Shown here: positions 47,192-57,500 of the stretch, in pieces
Layout of the letters: every line of letters begins with the position of its first letter
Position numbering within the stretch: position 1 is the first letter of the stretch
From: Ischnura elegans
Lineage: Eukaryota; Arthropoda; Insecta; Odonata; Coenagrionidae
Assembly (NCBI RefSeq): GCF_921293095.1
Contig: NC_060251.1
Coordinates: 63,443,585-63,507,584 of the forward strand
Length of the DNA: 64,000 nucleotides
Direction: 5' to 3'
Translations under genes and position numbers: made by a program
The notes under the pieces: model-generated
Databases searched by the model: none
The model's input: the letters and a program-made list of their open reading frames with translations, nothing else
What the model was told of the DNA's origin: nothing

Positions 47192-48670
47192 TATTAGCTT
47201 AGGAGGAGAAACACATCTTTGATGTGACTACCATATATAACATGGCCAAACAGGTGTGAAGAGCAGCGCAACTTCCACCATCAATAGTTTTATCTATCAA
47301 AAGCAAAAGCCAACTCGGAGTAGTCAACAGTACATAAAGGGTCCACTAACCACTATTACATGCTTCTGCAATGCAGCCGGTTTCTGTTTTGATACGAAAG
47401 TTTCGCAAAGGTTTTAACATATTTTTACTTCATTTGTCTTTACGGCAAACAGAAGGACATTCAGCGCCAGCATCTTCGGCTATATTCATACCACAGTAAA
47501 TCAGACCCATACCAGCTATGGTCGCTCTCAAAACAAACCGTAAACACAAGAGGCAACAACCCGAGACTTTGATCTCCACTTCTGTTGAAGTTGAGCAAGC
47601 TAAAAGGTATGATTGATTAAAAAACAAAAAAGACAAAGATAACAGAATTTTCAGGACCCAACAGGTGCAGGAAGACAGAGAATCCAAGAATAAAAATGCT
47701 ACATCAGATTTATTTTACTTGGTGTGAACTGAAAAATACAGCGAGCCGATTATTGAGGACTGGCTATAGTACAGCCAATACCAAGGATGAACACACGAGA
47801 ACTGCACATCATATACAGGAGTAGGTAGCTACATCTGAAATGATGCCAAGACTATTTTCATTTTTTAAGTTATCCATTTTACCCTTATGGTGTATCCGTT
47901 TTGCCCGTAGAGTTCCGACAAAACGGATAATTGCTACGTTTTTATTTAAGTGATTTTGGTAGAAGTTACCGTTTAAATTATCATTTTTTTAATACGAGAG
48001 ATTTTTTAATAATTTAATACTCGTAGCTCAGTCCAAAGTTTGTGAAACAAATTACTGATTAATAATGAAGAAAGTTCTGTTGATCATATATTCCTACCTT
48101 TTTGTCTACGCTTTCCCTTAATATATGCGTCTTGCCCGCGTCTTCCCCACGTGTATTCTCTCGCACTCAGATATCCTTACGCGCAGCACAGATTGTAAGG
48201 GTGCGCACTTTCTCCCTTAATGGCAATCGAAACTGTTTCCTTCGAGGGAGACGCGCTCACAAACGACTTTCATCTTCATCGCTCACCGGCTGGTGCGGCC
48301 ACTCGCCTCGTATCGAACATCTTCCTCTCACGGGTGGATTTCTCGAAAGACAGTTGCCTCCGTCATCATCATCACCATCATCATCATCCTCCGAGGCTGA
48401 AGCTGTGCTCCTCTCTCAAAGGGTTTCCTTCCCGCATTATAAGGCGACGAAGAAAAGGATGAAATCACAAGACTGCCACGCTCTTGCCATTAGCTTCACG
48501 TTTCTCCCCCTCACCAACGGCCACATCTAAGTCATCGATCAACGGTTCACATGATGGGCCGAAATGCTTCGAGCCACAATGTATCCACATTGCATAATAC
48601 ACCGCCTTAATACACGTTTTGCGGGTGGTGTTGGGACACCCACCTTTTAAAAAAATGAAAAGTAAATTCA
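47192..48670. other. No confident gene; one GC-richer open frame
   Basis: 48102-48530 (plus) is open for 142 codons, with a Ser-rich segment coded by a TCATCA-type repeat (48360-48390). An overlapping frame is open as well. No known domain, signal peptide or splice context supports a gene. Confidence 0.35.
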
Positions 48671-48900
48671 CTACCTAATTTTTAACTCCGTGGTATCCCA
48701 TTTTAACCTTTTCTAACCTTCATATTTAACTTTAAATTACGAATAAAAATCGAGGTAGTGTTCCAATCATAAAAAAGAATATTAAATCTATTACCTAATT
48801 TGTTACTCTATAGTATTCCATTTTACCCCATTCCTTTCTAACCTTCATATTTAATTTTAAATTCCGAATAAAAATTGAGATTCAGTTCCAATAATAATAA
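48671..48900. repeat. Tandem duplication, 2 x ~120 bp
   Basis: 'CTACCTAATTTTTAACTC' at 48671 and 'TTACCTAATTTGTTACTC' at 48791 begin two copies. Both continue through 'CTAACCTTCATATTTAA' and 'GAATAAAAAT.GAG'. The copies are diverged at roughly one position in eight. Confidence 0.8.
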
Positions 48901-48919
48901 AAAAGCTGTAAGTTTGTAT

Positions 48920-49290
48920 AGCCATCTGGTTCTGAGTTATCTTGAAAATTTCAGCTTGACAGCTAATCGAAAAGTGGGTTAAAGTCCTATGTGTAGAATG
49001 TAGACTTCTTATTTTTCTGCATAAAATGTTTTCTTGCAATGTCACTCAGCAACCGCAATAAATTAACCCTTTCTAATCTAGATCTGCTTCTGGGAGAAAT
49101 TAAATTAAAATACTTCTCATTTTAAACATGTAAATTTTTTTATCAATAATAATTACTCTGGCAGCTACATATTTCGCCATTAAACTCTACAGCATAAAAA
49201 AACGCATAGCTGATATCTTTCCTGAATAGAGCTGAAAATGTGTACATTTTTGATGGTACTTTGAAGCAATATTGGGTTATAAAGGGCTAA
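48920..49290. repeat. Dispersed repeat R, copy 2, with upstream extension
   Basis: It shares TGGCAGCTACATATTTC and the AGATCTGCTTCTGGGAGAA block with 13380-13650. Its upstream part (AGCTAATCGAAAAGTGGGTT through TTCTTATTTTTCTGCATAAA) is also present at 49745-49784 and 50133-50180, where a palindrome interrupts it. Confidence 0.6.
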
Positions 49291-49689
49291 GGCTATCGAC
49301 CAAATGTTTTCGGCGGACGAGTTTAAAAAAATCAGTGGTGCACAGTGAAAGTGATCTTGGTTGCAGTTTCTCTGAATATGGCTCATAATTTACCAAGAGA
49401 CGATTTCCGCATGGCTTTTAGACATTATGCCACTCTTCTGGGACTGATTGTAAAATTTAAGATTCTGATAGATCAATTAGACATGTGGAATATATATTCA
49501 TTTTAATGCAACAATTGAAATGGTCTCTACGTGGGGTAGACAGGAAGAAACTTCGGTATGAGGAAGAAAGAGAAGTTATGAGCTTCCATAAACAGCAAAT
49601 ATGATAAAAGTAATTTTGCTATGCACTTAATATGTAACTGCCATAGGAGTGATTTTAAAATTAAATTATATATATAAATCATGCAACGA

Positions 49690-49725
49690 CCACCGTTTCG
49701 ATGTCCGACTCGTTCTGATTTATTC
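49690..49725 (-). repeat. Hammerhead-like remnant next to the palindrome
   Basis: On the minus strand CGAGTCGGACATCGAAACGG is followed by TGGTCGTTGC, which resembles the GAAA-stem III-GTC part of the PLE modules. The CTGANGA half is not clear. Confidence 0.35.
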
Positions 49726-49784
49726 TGAATATTTCAGGTTAATAGCTAATCGGAAAGAGGGTTAAATCCTATACCTATGTAGAA

Positions 49785-50133
49785 GCATGATAAAAAGAAG
49801 AACACAATGGTAATTTCCACACTTTTATTGTCACAACTCAGCAACCGACCATGGTTTCAACACGTAAGTGTCATTTTCAAGGTGAAAAAACCCAGTACTC
49901 TCTCGGTATATATACCCAGGCCAATGTAGGAGGTGGGGGCATATGGAATTACCTTGGCCTGGGTATATATACCGAGAGAGTACTGGGTTTTTTCACCTTG
50001 AAAATGACACTTACGTGTTGAAACCATGGTCGGTTGCTGAGTTGTGACAATAAAAGTGTGGAAATTACCATTGTGTTCTTCTTTTTATCATGTATATAAA
50101 GAACTTCCACAAAATCGAGCCGGATACGATTTT
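49785..50133. mobile_element. Perfect 139-bp-arm palindromic element of the PLE/hammerhead family
   Basis: The arms 49786-49924 and 49954-50092 are identical inverted copies over all 139 bp, around a 29-bp spacer. Each arm carries a hammerhead-like core. On the plus strand the left half begins CTTG (49997), an ACAC/GTGT stem II follows, GAAA is at 50020-50023, and an ACC/GGT stem III ends in GGTC at 50031. The first half has an extra base compared with CTGANGA. A one-sided tail (50093-50131, with CCACAAAATCGAGCCGGAT) follows. Flanking TATACCTATGTAGAA and TATACTATATGTAGAA suggest a target duplication of about 15 bp within repeat R. Confidence 0.75.
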
Positions 50134-50214
50134 ATACTATATGTAGAATTTCGACTTCTTATTTTTCTGCATAAAATTTTTCCTGGCAATGTCGCCAAGC
50201 AACAAAAAAAATTA

Positions 50215-50380
50215 ACTCTTTCTAACCCAGAGCTGCTTCTGAGAGAAGCCACCAGGGACTGCCAATACAAGAATGCACTATTCAAGATGACTACTCAGGG
50301 TGAGATTTTATTTATACATATTGCTGCTCCAATATATGTTTATCAAGGCATATCGAACATTTCTTCTAATAATTAACAAT
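50215..50380. repeat. Repeat shared with 51655-51785, copy 1
   Basis: CCAATACAAGAATGCACTATTC, in part, and ATGTTTATCAAGGCATATCG followed by a TTAACAATT end match the second copy in order and orientation. It lies just after the repeat R core. Confidence 0.6.
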
Positions 50381-50499
50381 TCCTGCAGTGACCATGGTTC
50401 TCAGATCTATGAGAGAAACCTTTTTATAACTAAATCTTCGGCAAAATATCTCTCTGAATTTATAATTTCGTCGTACCTAAACGCATAGCGAGACTTCAA

Positions 50500-51650
50500 G
50501 ATGATATTCTCCGTTTCGCTATGAAAGTTAACTATTATGTAGATATAAGAAATCGTTTCAGGAGTAACTTAGTAGAAGTTGTTAGTCATCATAGCGAAAC
50601 ACGATAGAGAACTTATGACATGGCATTGAGCTGCCGAAACTCAGATCTGTCCTTTTTAAGTGAGACGTTTACTAGTGTTTCATCATGAAAATAAGGCTCT
50701 TTTTTGAAAGACGGTATGGAATTATAATCCAGATTGAAAGCCAACGCAGTGACTATACCTGGATACTACACCAACCTTGTTGTTGCGGTAACAGACGGCG
50801 GGGATTGGAACCTTAAATTCCTTGGGTCTAAACATATTTTTTTAAAGTCGAAAATGTAATAAAAATTACCGGTAAAATTTAATGTTTCACGTGGTTTTCA
50901 GTAGTATGTATCTTTTATAAACCATATTGTAAGGTATCAACTCCCTTAGAACCATATAGATCATTTTAACGGTCATCATTTTGATTATAGGTGTACATAT
51001 TATCACTATTTTTATCTTTATCCCGAAGTTTTCATTTCACTATCCATTCAAATCTTTCTCCAGAATTTCCATACGGTCATTTTTTCTAAACATAATCATA
51101 GCCGAAAAGCATATGTATTTGGTTGTTATGACTCTCCGTAAGCAATTAACACATAAAAAATGAGAAAGCTGAGGTAGAAATACAGATAAAACCCGAAGAA
51201 ATAAATCGCCCATAATAACCGAGACATTGAGCAACGTACAAAAGAGCGGATACTTAATATTGCATTACCTACGCTCTGCCTAAGTTAATTGAACGCAGGA
51301 AATAAAGGTATAGTCAAACTAACTTGAGTGCAAAATAAAAATGGCGGATGACTGAAACTTAAAACAAAGATTCTGTTTGCAAAGAGGGGCCTTTTCAGCA
51401 AGGCGGTAACGGAGCAAGGGAACTTCCACAACAGCCCTTCATCTTCGAAGGGAATTAGCGAATGCGAGCTTTAAGGTAAGAGCGAAAACTCAAAGGAAAA
51501 CTTTTGCGTTGGATTTTAAAGAAAGTTTGAATGTTGTTTACGGGTAGTATCCTGTACGGTTTCTTAAAAGCCTTTCCGAATTCCATTTGTTCGACGCTAG
51601 GTTCTGCAACTTATCACAAGAAAAGTTGAGACGAATATAGCAAGGGAGGT
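50500..51650. other. No recognised gene
   Basis: A loose inverted repeat pairs about 50490-50525 with 50595-50625 (both contain CATAGCGAAAC or its complement). Otherwise there is AT-rich sequence with no motif-bearing frame. Confidence 0.4.
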
Positions 51651-51654
51651 CGGG

Positions 51655-51785
51655 AAAACATTGAAAAGGGACTGGCAATACAAGGGTACACTATTCAAGG
51701 TGACCTTCATTCATACATATTGCTGGTCCAGTGTATGTTTATCAAGGCATATCGAACAGTTCTTGTTATAATTAACAATTAATGA
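51655..51785. repeat. Repeat shared with 50215-50380, copy 2
   Basis: GACTGGCAATACAAGGGTAC through ATGTTTATCAAGGCATATCG and ATAATTAACAATTAA. It is about 25 bp shorter than copy 1 in its middle. Confidence 0.6.
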
Positions 51786-52067
51786 AGTGTTTCAGTAGTC
51801 TTTCACTTGACATCGACAACAAACAGCTTGATCACTTTCGCTTCCAATAGAACGTCGAAAAAACGTTGGTACAGTTAAGTACGGAAACTGGGTCAATTTT
51901 TCAGCTTCTTCATAGTAAAATAACAAACTCCTGCGGGAGCTAGCTAGTTATCAATAACGCTCAGGGTTGTCTTGCGTTGCCGTGAATGTTTCTCGGGAGT
52001 GGAAACAATCATATAGTCTATAATTTTTGATATTATTTACTACTTCTACTAAAGTAGGAACTGTGGT

Positions 52068-52136
52068 AGTAGCCTGGTGGGTTCAGCGCTTGGCAGCTGA
52101 TCGAAGGATCCCGACTTCAAATCCTGGGTACAGACT
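52068..52136 (+). repeat. tRNA-derived SINE head
   Basis: AGCCTGGTGGGTTCAGCGC resembles an A-box region, and CCCGACTTCAAATCCTGGG a B box and T-arm. No acceptor stem closes, and the downstream sequence is not the body of the 23.4 kb SINE, so this is a separate or decayed family. Confidence 0.45.
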
Positions 52137-52163
52137 TCGTACACCAACAAATATATTATAATA

Positions 52164-52205
52164 TTCCGCTTCCCACTTCGATAATTATCAAAGTGGGAAG
52201 CGGAA
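52164..52205. repeat. Perfect 15-bp-arm hairpin
   Basis: TTCCGCTTCCCACTT (52164-52178) and its exact complement (52191-52205) flank a 12-nt centre that includes GATAATTATC. It lies about 30 bp downstream of the SINE head. No T-run follows, so a terminator reading is not supported. Confidence 0.7.
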
Positions 52206-53049
52206 ACGAGGTAGCCCCACTGGCATGAAATTGTCGAATTCACACGTCTGCAGCCTACACTGAAGGGAGGTCAATCGTCTCCATTTCAAAGAAACCTTTT
52301 GTGTTTACTTTCTGAGTAATTCATTAATTTTCCTTATTTTATGAATTTTTTTATGGAAATATGGACGGAGAACATTTATTTTCTGCTGAAAAAATTGCAA
52401 TATCTGAAAATGTGCCTAAGGATTCAGCTGTGGACTTATTGCTAGTAAAAAAACATCTTCGTTACGGATGCCAACTACAAACCGATCTGGGAGGCTATGA
52501 AAACACCTATACAATTACCTATCCGCCCGCCTCATCCGAAGGACGAAATAATAGCTATGTTATTTATTTTTAATTATTATGTTGTTTTAATTACTATTTA
52601 TTTTATTGCATGGTGAATTGATAAAAATCCTTGGAGGTTAGATATAATTTCGTATTTAAATCCATATTTCAACTTTTTTTAAACTTTTAGTGCAGTGAAA
52701 TAACTTTGCACCACTCAGCCAGAAACCTTGCAACAATAACGTGAGGCCTCACTTCAGAGAGGCAGAGGACCGTTCCAATGGAACGAAATCACATTGACGA
52801 GGTGGAAAGGGCCACCAAATGTCATTAATTGTACCAACTGGTTTTGAACCCCTCTGCCATTCGCGTCTACGACCATTACGAGGATCCTACTTACGAGCCC
52901 GGCTTTTTCCGTATCTGCTAAGTTGTTTGTTTCTCTCATTCTCTCTACACTATACGGCTGTTTTCCATTCCCTCTCTCAAACTTGACAAATTCCCCCCCT
53001 TTTTCCTCAAATGTGATGTAATTGTGATGTTCTCATATAATGGAGGAAG
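52206..53049. other. No recognised gene
   Basis: Short open frames only (for example 52361-52573). No repeat family was recognised. Confidence 0.4.
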
Positions 53050-53285
53050 AACTCTCGGGTTTCAACCGGGTCCGAGAGTTTTCAGCGCCGACGTTTCGAT
53101 GGCTGTCTACCATCGTCTTCGTGGTGAAACAAGGGCTATTTTTTTAGGCATATTTATAGGCATGTCTGAACTTCTATTTCAATAAATATTGAGAGCCATT
53201 TGAAGGAGAAAATTGAGTTCTCAGGGAGGGAACTTCGGATGATGGCACTGTGAACCGAAACACATTGTACGGGGTAAAATAATCG
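53050..53285. mobile_element. Two PLE terminal modules, opposite strands
   Basis: On the minus strand CGAAGACGATGG (about 53120-53109), a TAGACAG loop, CCATC and GAAACGTCGG (ending about 53087) make a hammerhead-like core with a good stem II. On the plus strand GGATGATGGC and CCGAAACACATT (about 53237-53267) resemble a second, degenerate module. AACTCTCGG/CCGAGAGTT forms a hairpin at 53050-53080. No coding remnant was seen. Confidence 0.5.
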
Positions 53286-54269
53286 TGGAAACGCGCAACT
53301 GACTTTTATTTCAATAAACCTTGCAAGACTTTTGTACGAAAGGGTGTGATTAACTTTCGCTTTTATCCCTTGACCTAGTAAAAATATTTACGTAATATTT
53401 TTAATCGTTGAAAACTTCTTTTTAGACTTGATGAGACCACAAATAAAATCTCTAGAGAGACTCTTAAGAGGTTTCTGGCCGTGACAAAATTGAGCAGCTC
53501 TCTCCGGGACCGAATTGCGGCCGACTGCACCGCTGGCAGCAAAAGGGAACTCGCCGAAACTTCTTAATTGGCCCTCTTTTCTCTCCAACCGTCCGCGGAC
53601 CGCACACATGAATGGGAGCAAATTGCAATCTGGTCCAGGGGAGGGGAAGGTTTGGGTGGAAAAGACTCCGGGGAGGGTTGGCGAAACGAGCGGAAACAAT
53701 TCCGGGAATGGAAAGAGGAGGCATGAAATTTACATTCCGTCCACTCGGCTGGATCAAGAGAGAGTACAACCATAGCACCGGTCCTTATCCCGTGTTTTTT
53801 TATTTTATAAATCATCATTATAATTCTAAAAAGGGACGGGGAACAAAAGGAAAGCGAAATGGACGGAGAGAGTGAAAGAGAGAGAGAGAGGAATATAAAT
53901 TGGACCTCTGAGCGAAGGAAAATGGGAAATAAAAAAAAGTGCGCATCAGCGATTCTTTTGTTTCTCTCCGACGCGGCGACGAAAAGGAGCGCACTTTTTA
54001 TTTTTTTCTCCGTTCGGTTAGCGGCGCAGATGGATGGACGTGATAAGAAGAGAGAGAGAGAGAGAGTGAGAAAATTTCCAACGGAAGTGGAAGAGCTACT
54101 TAGTCAGCATGTCGGTGATTTGACCAAGAGCAGCCCGCCTTCAATCACTCCTAGTTCATCTGTTCGCCACTCGAGGGCCGCGGTTAAAGCAAGTAAAATC
54201 GCCTTCTCGCCGCAGGTGATAGAGCAAACCAAGGAGACTAAATAGAGAGGGCCAGAGTTCATCTATATT
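53286..54269. other. GC-richer patch with overlapping frames, unassigned
   Basis: Frames of 80-128 codons overlap on both strands between 53388 and 54245. The longest (53859-54245, plus) is driven by (GA)n runs at 53870-53890 and 54050-54065 and shows no known domain. I do not call a gene. Confidence 0.4.
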
Positions 54270-55215
54270 AGCAGGCCACTCGGCATTGTCCGGGAAGGAT
54301 AGTACCCAGAGAAGTGGGAAACTTGGATAGGTAGGGATAGGTAGGAATAGGACTAGGGTAAAATAGGGTGGTTTCCTATTATTTTTTATGTCCTAAATCG
54401 AAAGATTATTACTCCAGGAGTACATATTTAAAGTTTTTAGATTTTAAAATGGCGATATCTTTTTTTTAGCGATTAAATGAAAAGTGAACATTTTTAAGCG
54501 CGCGAAAACGCGACGGCTAAGTATGAATGCCAGGACTGTGTGACGTCATTTTGGTTCCCGCTGTCGGCGTGTGAGGTGACCTTGGGGCGAGGCTTTGAGC
54601 GCTGATACGACGCAGGCTGCTATCAGGTAGCAGAGTACCCTGATAGCAGGTAGCGCATGGCATAAATAAGGATTATTAATACCCTATCAAACGAAGGAAA
54701 CTTTCCGACCTTAGGCAGTATTAATAGGTGATTATTAAGACATGTTTCCCTGAGCTCTGTGCCTAATGCATGCATTGGTAATCTCAGACGATGTAAAACT
54801 CCTATCTACTCGAATAGAAACTAGGTCCATGTGACGTCACGTGGAGTGGCATCGCATGGGCGCCAATCTGGCCTTTTTCAAATGCAGTTAAAATTGACCA
54901 TTGCCATTCGTCTGAACTGGGATTTCTGAAACCAAATAATTTGTATATTATGAATAACTAATGGTGGGCACAATCAATGCCTTTCGTTTTCATTGCTGAA
55001 GGAAACTACCCTATTCATGGTAGGATTTTTAGGCAAAGGAACAATGCAGGTATGATGATGCTACACATTTGTAATAACAAACAATGGAAAAATTATTACC
55101 GTATACTCCACATTTCAGGAAGATTTCGCATCAATGCGTACTTTATTGCGTACAAATTCCTCCTCGGATTTGATCGACACCCTGTTGATTCGTCGCTTAT
55201 TTCGAAATGCGCTGC
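54270..55215 (-). mobile_element. Helitron-like element split by the ~660-bp TIR transposon
   Basis: The plus strand begins ATTAGCAGGCCACTCGGCA, the shared terminus with a CTAA-type end on the minus strand. The Helitron text GAGAAGTGGGAAACTTGGA stops at about 54328 and resumes at 55013 as ATTCATGG and TAGGATTTTTAGGCAAAGG. That is exactly the order in the uninterrupted copy at 55280-55325. Confidence 0.6.
54329..55015. mobile_element. Non-autonomous TIR DNA transposon (~660 bp), copy 2
   Basis: Reverse orientation of 40204-40869, with tips AATAGGGTGGTTTCC (54362) and GGAAACTACCCTATT (ends 55015). About 33 bp of TAGG-rich sequence at the left (54329-54361) is not Helitron and not in copy 1. 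TGACGTCA or a near match occurs at about 54541 and 54832, the second within GTGACGTCACGTGG. No transposase frame. Confidence 0.7.
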
Positions 55216-55677
55216 TTGATATGTATTACTAGCAGGCCACCCGGCGATGCTCGGGAAGGACACTACCAGTAGATGTAGAAACCTTGGAATTCATGGTCAC
55301 ATAGTAGGATTTTTAGGTAAAGGAACAAAGTAGGTACGATGATGGCATACATGTGTAACAGCAAACAATAGAAGAAACGATTTCCGTTTACCGCGCACGG
55401 GATCAGGTTATACCCTGCTCCACAGCATTGATCATTATGTGTCGATACCTCAACTGCACAAATGCTCAATAATCGCCCACCGAATCAAAGCCGCTCATCT
55501 AGTGGCCCAACATTACGAATCCGCTCAGCTGGCAGAAGCCGGAGCATAAACGCTCACCTCCAATTATCCTAGCTTCGGATGTATTCAACGGTGTCTGGCG
55601 AGATGTTGTGGAACATATTGCAGTTATAAATGAAAGTGAAAAAACTTTGTGAATGTCCACAGTATTTTTTCAAGTAC

Positions 55678-55709
55678 GACGCGTTTCAGCGAATCATCGC
55701 TATCATCAG
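55678..55709 (-). ncRNA. Hammerhead-ribozyme-like core, minus strand
   Basis: Mirror copy of the core at 55772-55803, identical across the core. It lies on the strand on which the channel gene would be transcribed. A transcript spanning both arms could instead fold into one long hairpin, which would compete with ribozyme folding. Confidence 0.65.
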
Positions 55710-55771
55710 GTAGTGTAATAATAAAATTTTTAATAATAATAATAATTATAAATAATAAATTTTTTTTGTAC

Positions 55772-55803
55772 CTGATGATAGCGATGATTCGCTGAAACGC
55801 GTC
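55772..55803 (+). ncRNA. Hammerhead-ribozyme-like core, plus strand
   Basis: CTGATGA, a 5-bp stem II, GAAA and GTC are in type I order, closed by a 4-bp stem I. Stem III is minimal (A-U and C-G around two bases), as reported for hammerheads in Penelope-like elements. One unpaired U between CTGATGA and stem II departs from the classical consensus and recurs in other modules of this window. Predicted cleavage is after 55803. Activity is unproven. Confidence 0.65.
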
Positions 55804-56215
55804 GTACTTGAATAAATACTGTGGACATTCACAAAGTTTTTTCACTTTCATTTATAACTAGCTTCGGAGGTGAGCGTTTATGCTCCGGATACTGTTAGCT
55901 GAGCGGATTCGTATTGATGGGGTCCTAGATGAGCGTATTTGATTCGGTGGGCGACTTTTGAGCGTTTGTTCAGTGGAAGTATCGGTATGTCTACACGTGC
56001 GTAGACAAAAAACGTAATGTGAACGCATACCCTAGCATAATGGTTTGCACCAAGTAGTAATAGGGTTTTTTCTCCCTTTGAGTGCGTCAAGAGGTGAGCC
56101 TATCCTGCAGGATATCCAGCCACAGGTGTTGTATGACGTGACGTAATAAACGGTAGTGAGAAAACGACGCTAAGGACGCGCCTGACACAACCAGAGGTAG
56201 AACAACGGTGTTTGG

Positions 56216-56660
56216 GAGCATTGCGAGCAAGCGTATTATGGAAATATTTTCGGACGAGAAAGTAAATGACAGGTGCTACTTCATACTCGTCGGCCACACC
56301 TTGAATATGTAGTGAGCATATGGCATCCGGTGCAGAAAAACTCAATAATTATAAATAATATACAAAGGAAAGCTGCACGATTCGTCAAAAATTGCTACCG
56401 GTGTACAGAGAAAGCGTTGCGGACATGTTAAACGAATTAGGTTGGGAACCGCTCGAGACTCGGATGCTACGTGCTAAGCTTAGATCGCTTGAGGAATTGA
56501 ATATATTTATCTTTAAGAGCGACAAGGAGAACATGATACTAGTACCCACAACATTCCAAGATGTAATAGGAACGTCAAATTCAGAGATACATTTGCCGAA
56601 CTGATAGGTATAGAAATTTGGTTTTTCCCCGCACGATGAAAGACTTTAATAAATACTGGG
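56216..56660 (+). pseudogene. CR1-like non-LTR retrotransposon fragment, second copy
   Basis: The plus-strand translation contains IQRKAARFVKNCY, then MLNELGWEPLETRMLRAKLR, and IFKSDKENMILVP. It is parallel to 45185-45662 but with frameshifts and stops. The 3' part continues into TTAGAGCATTTCCTTTTTTC, shared with the 13.9 kb copy. It appears inserted in the Helitron copy ending at 56215. Confidence 0.75.
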
Positions 56661-57331
56661 CGTAATTCAGTTAGAGCATTTCCTTTTTTCGTATGAACGG
56701 CTGTTGTCGTAACGCCCCTCGGCACATACCTATTGGGGCGGCCTGAGGGGCATTTGATAAATGAAGATTAGGTGCAGAGCGAGCCATTGATTCTCCGTAT
56801 TTGCAATTTACTTTTGCAATAACGAGGAATGAGATTAAAAAGTAATTAATTCGACAAATCACATCATCAGGAATTTAAATTTCATTTAACGGCACCAATT
56901 TTATCTTATTTCTAGGTCAAATTCTGATCGCTCTTCCGATGATGTGAATCCATCTATCTCAAGAGATTCCGAGAAAAATTGTTTCGCAACCTGAGAGGAG
57001 GATAGAAATGTGCGAGAGCTCAATTATTTTCTTAATTTTTAATGAACAAAAATATTGAACTATGGTTACCATTGGTAATTGAATTTGCGTATGGACCGTT
57101 TGAATAATAAGTAATTCCTATTGCGCAGTAGTAGTAGAATTGAACGCTGGGGTGCGTCGACGGCTAGGTTACTGTGCACCACCACTGAATCATTTGATTC
57201 AAATCGTGTAGCAAGAGGATCGTTACTGCATAATTTATTTACATAAAATAAACAAGAACTTTTAAATGTTATTAAACATACATATTTTCCATAAAATTAA
57301 AATTTTACTATTTAAATTAGTAAGGTGGTCC

Positions 57332-57500
57332 CTAGAAGGTATTTAAGGTCTCCCCTGTACTGAACCGTATCCGTGCGTAAAAGTATTTATCACACTCTGT
57401 CAGGATATGACGGATACTCAAAGGGCACCTACACTCATCACACTGAGGGGCTTGCTTCTCTTCAGTATAGAGAAAGTTTAAGAATAAGTTTAAGTAAAGA
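57332..57500 (-). pseudogene. Non-LTR retrotransposon RNase H / C-terminal zinc-knuckle fragment
   Basis: The minus-strand frame reads PQCDECRCPLSIRHILTECD, then KYFYARIRF. The CxxC...H...C arrangement with 'PL.I.HIL.EC' is typical of the C-terminus of Jockey/R1/I-type LINE ORF2, after the RNase H domain. The catalytic parts are missing, so this is a short relic. Confidence 0.6.

Larger units (their letters stand above)
55580..55857. mobile_element. Hammerhead-bearing non-autonomous PLE-like element with 11-bp target duplication
   Basis: CTAGCTTCGGA lies on both sides (55569-55579 and 55858-55868), so 278 bp were inserted. The body is an inverted repeat with 91-bp arms (55622-55712 and 55769-55859, one mismatch) around an AT-rich 56-bp spacer. 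There is also a one-sided tail (55580-55621). On the plus strand stem I GTAC (55768-55771) pairs with GTAC (55804-55807). CTGATGA is 55772-55778. One T is followed by stem II AGCGA/TCGCT with a TGAT loop, then GAAA (55794-55797) and CGCGTC ending at 55803. The mirror core runs 55709-55678 on the minus strand. All strictly conserved hammerhead bases are present. Confidence 0.8.
55445..55982. mobile_element. Foldback MITE, copy split by a hammerhead element
   Basis: Arms 55445-55558 and 55868-55982 match the arms of the intact copy at 59972-60221 (tips ATACCTC...CTGCA and TGCAG/TTCAG...GTAT). The centre is replaced by a 278-bp insertion at 55580-55857. Confidence 0.75.
55226..56215 (-). mobile_element. 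Helitron-like element with nested foldback MITE
   Basis: The best-preserved terminus is ACTAGCAGGCCACCCGGCG on the plus strand. On the minus strand this is a CCCG...CGGG hairpin, then TGGCCTG and CTAG before T. It runs to 55444, is interrupted by the foldback at 55445-55982, and continues to about 56215 with GACGTGACGTAATAAACGG. There a CR1-like fragment begins. No Rep/Hel coding. Confidence 0.6.

Noticed and set aside
48102..48530. 142-codon plus-strand frame
   Set aside because: A trinucleotide repeat and local GC content keep it open. An overlapping frame is open too, and no motif or splice signal supports a gene.
52164..52205. Transcription terminator
   Set aside because: The hairpin is perfect but no T-run follows, and the genome is eukaryotic.
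53859..54245. 128-codon plus-strand frame
   Set aside because: It starts in and runs through (GA)n repeats giving Arg/Glu runs. There is no recognisable domain, and several other frames are open in the same patch.
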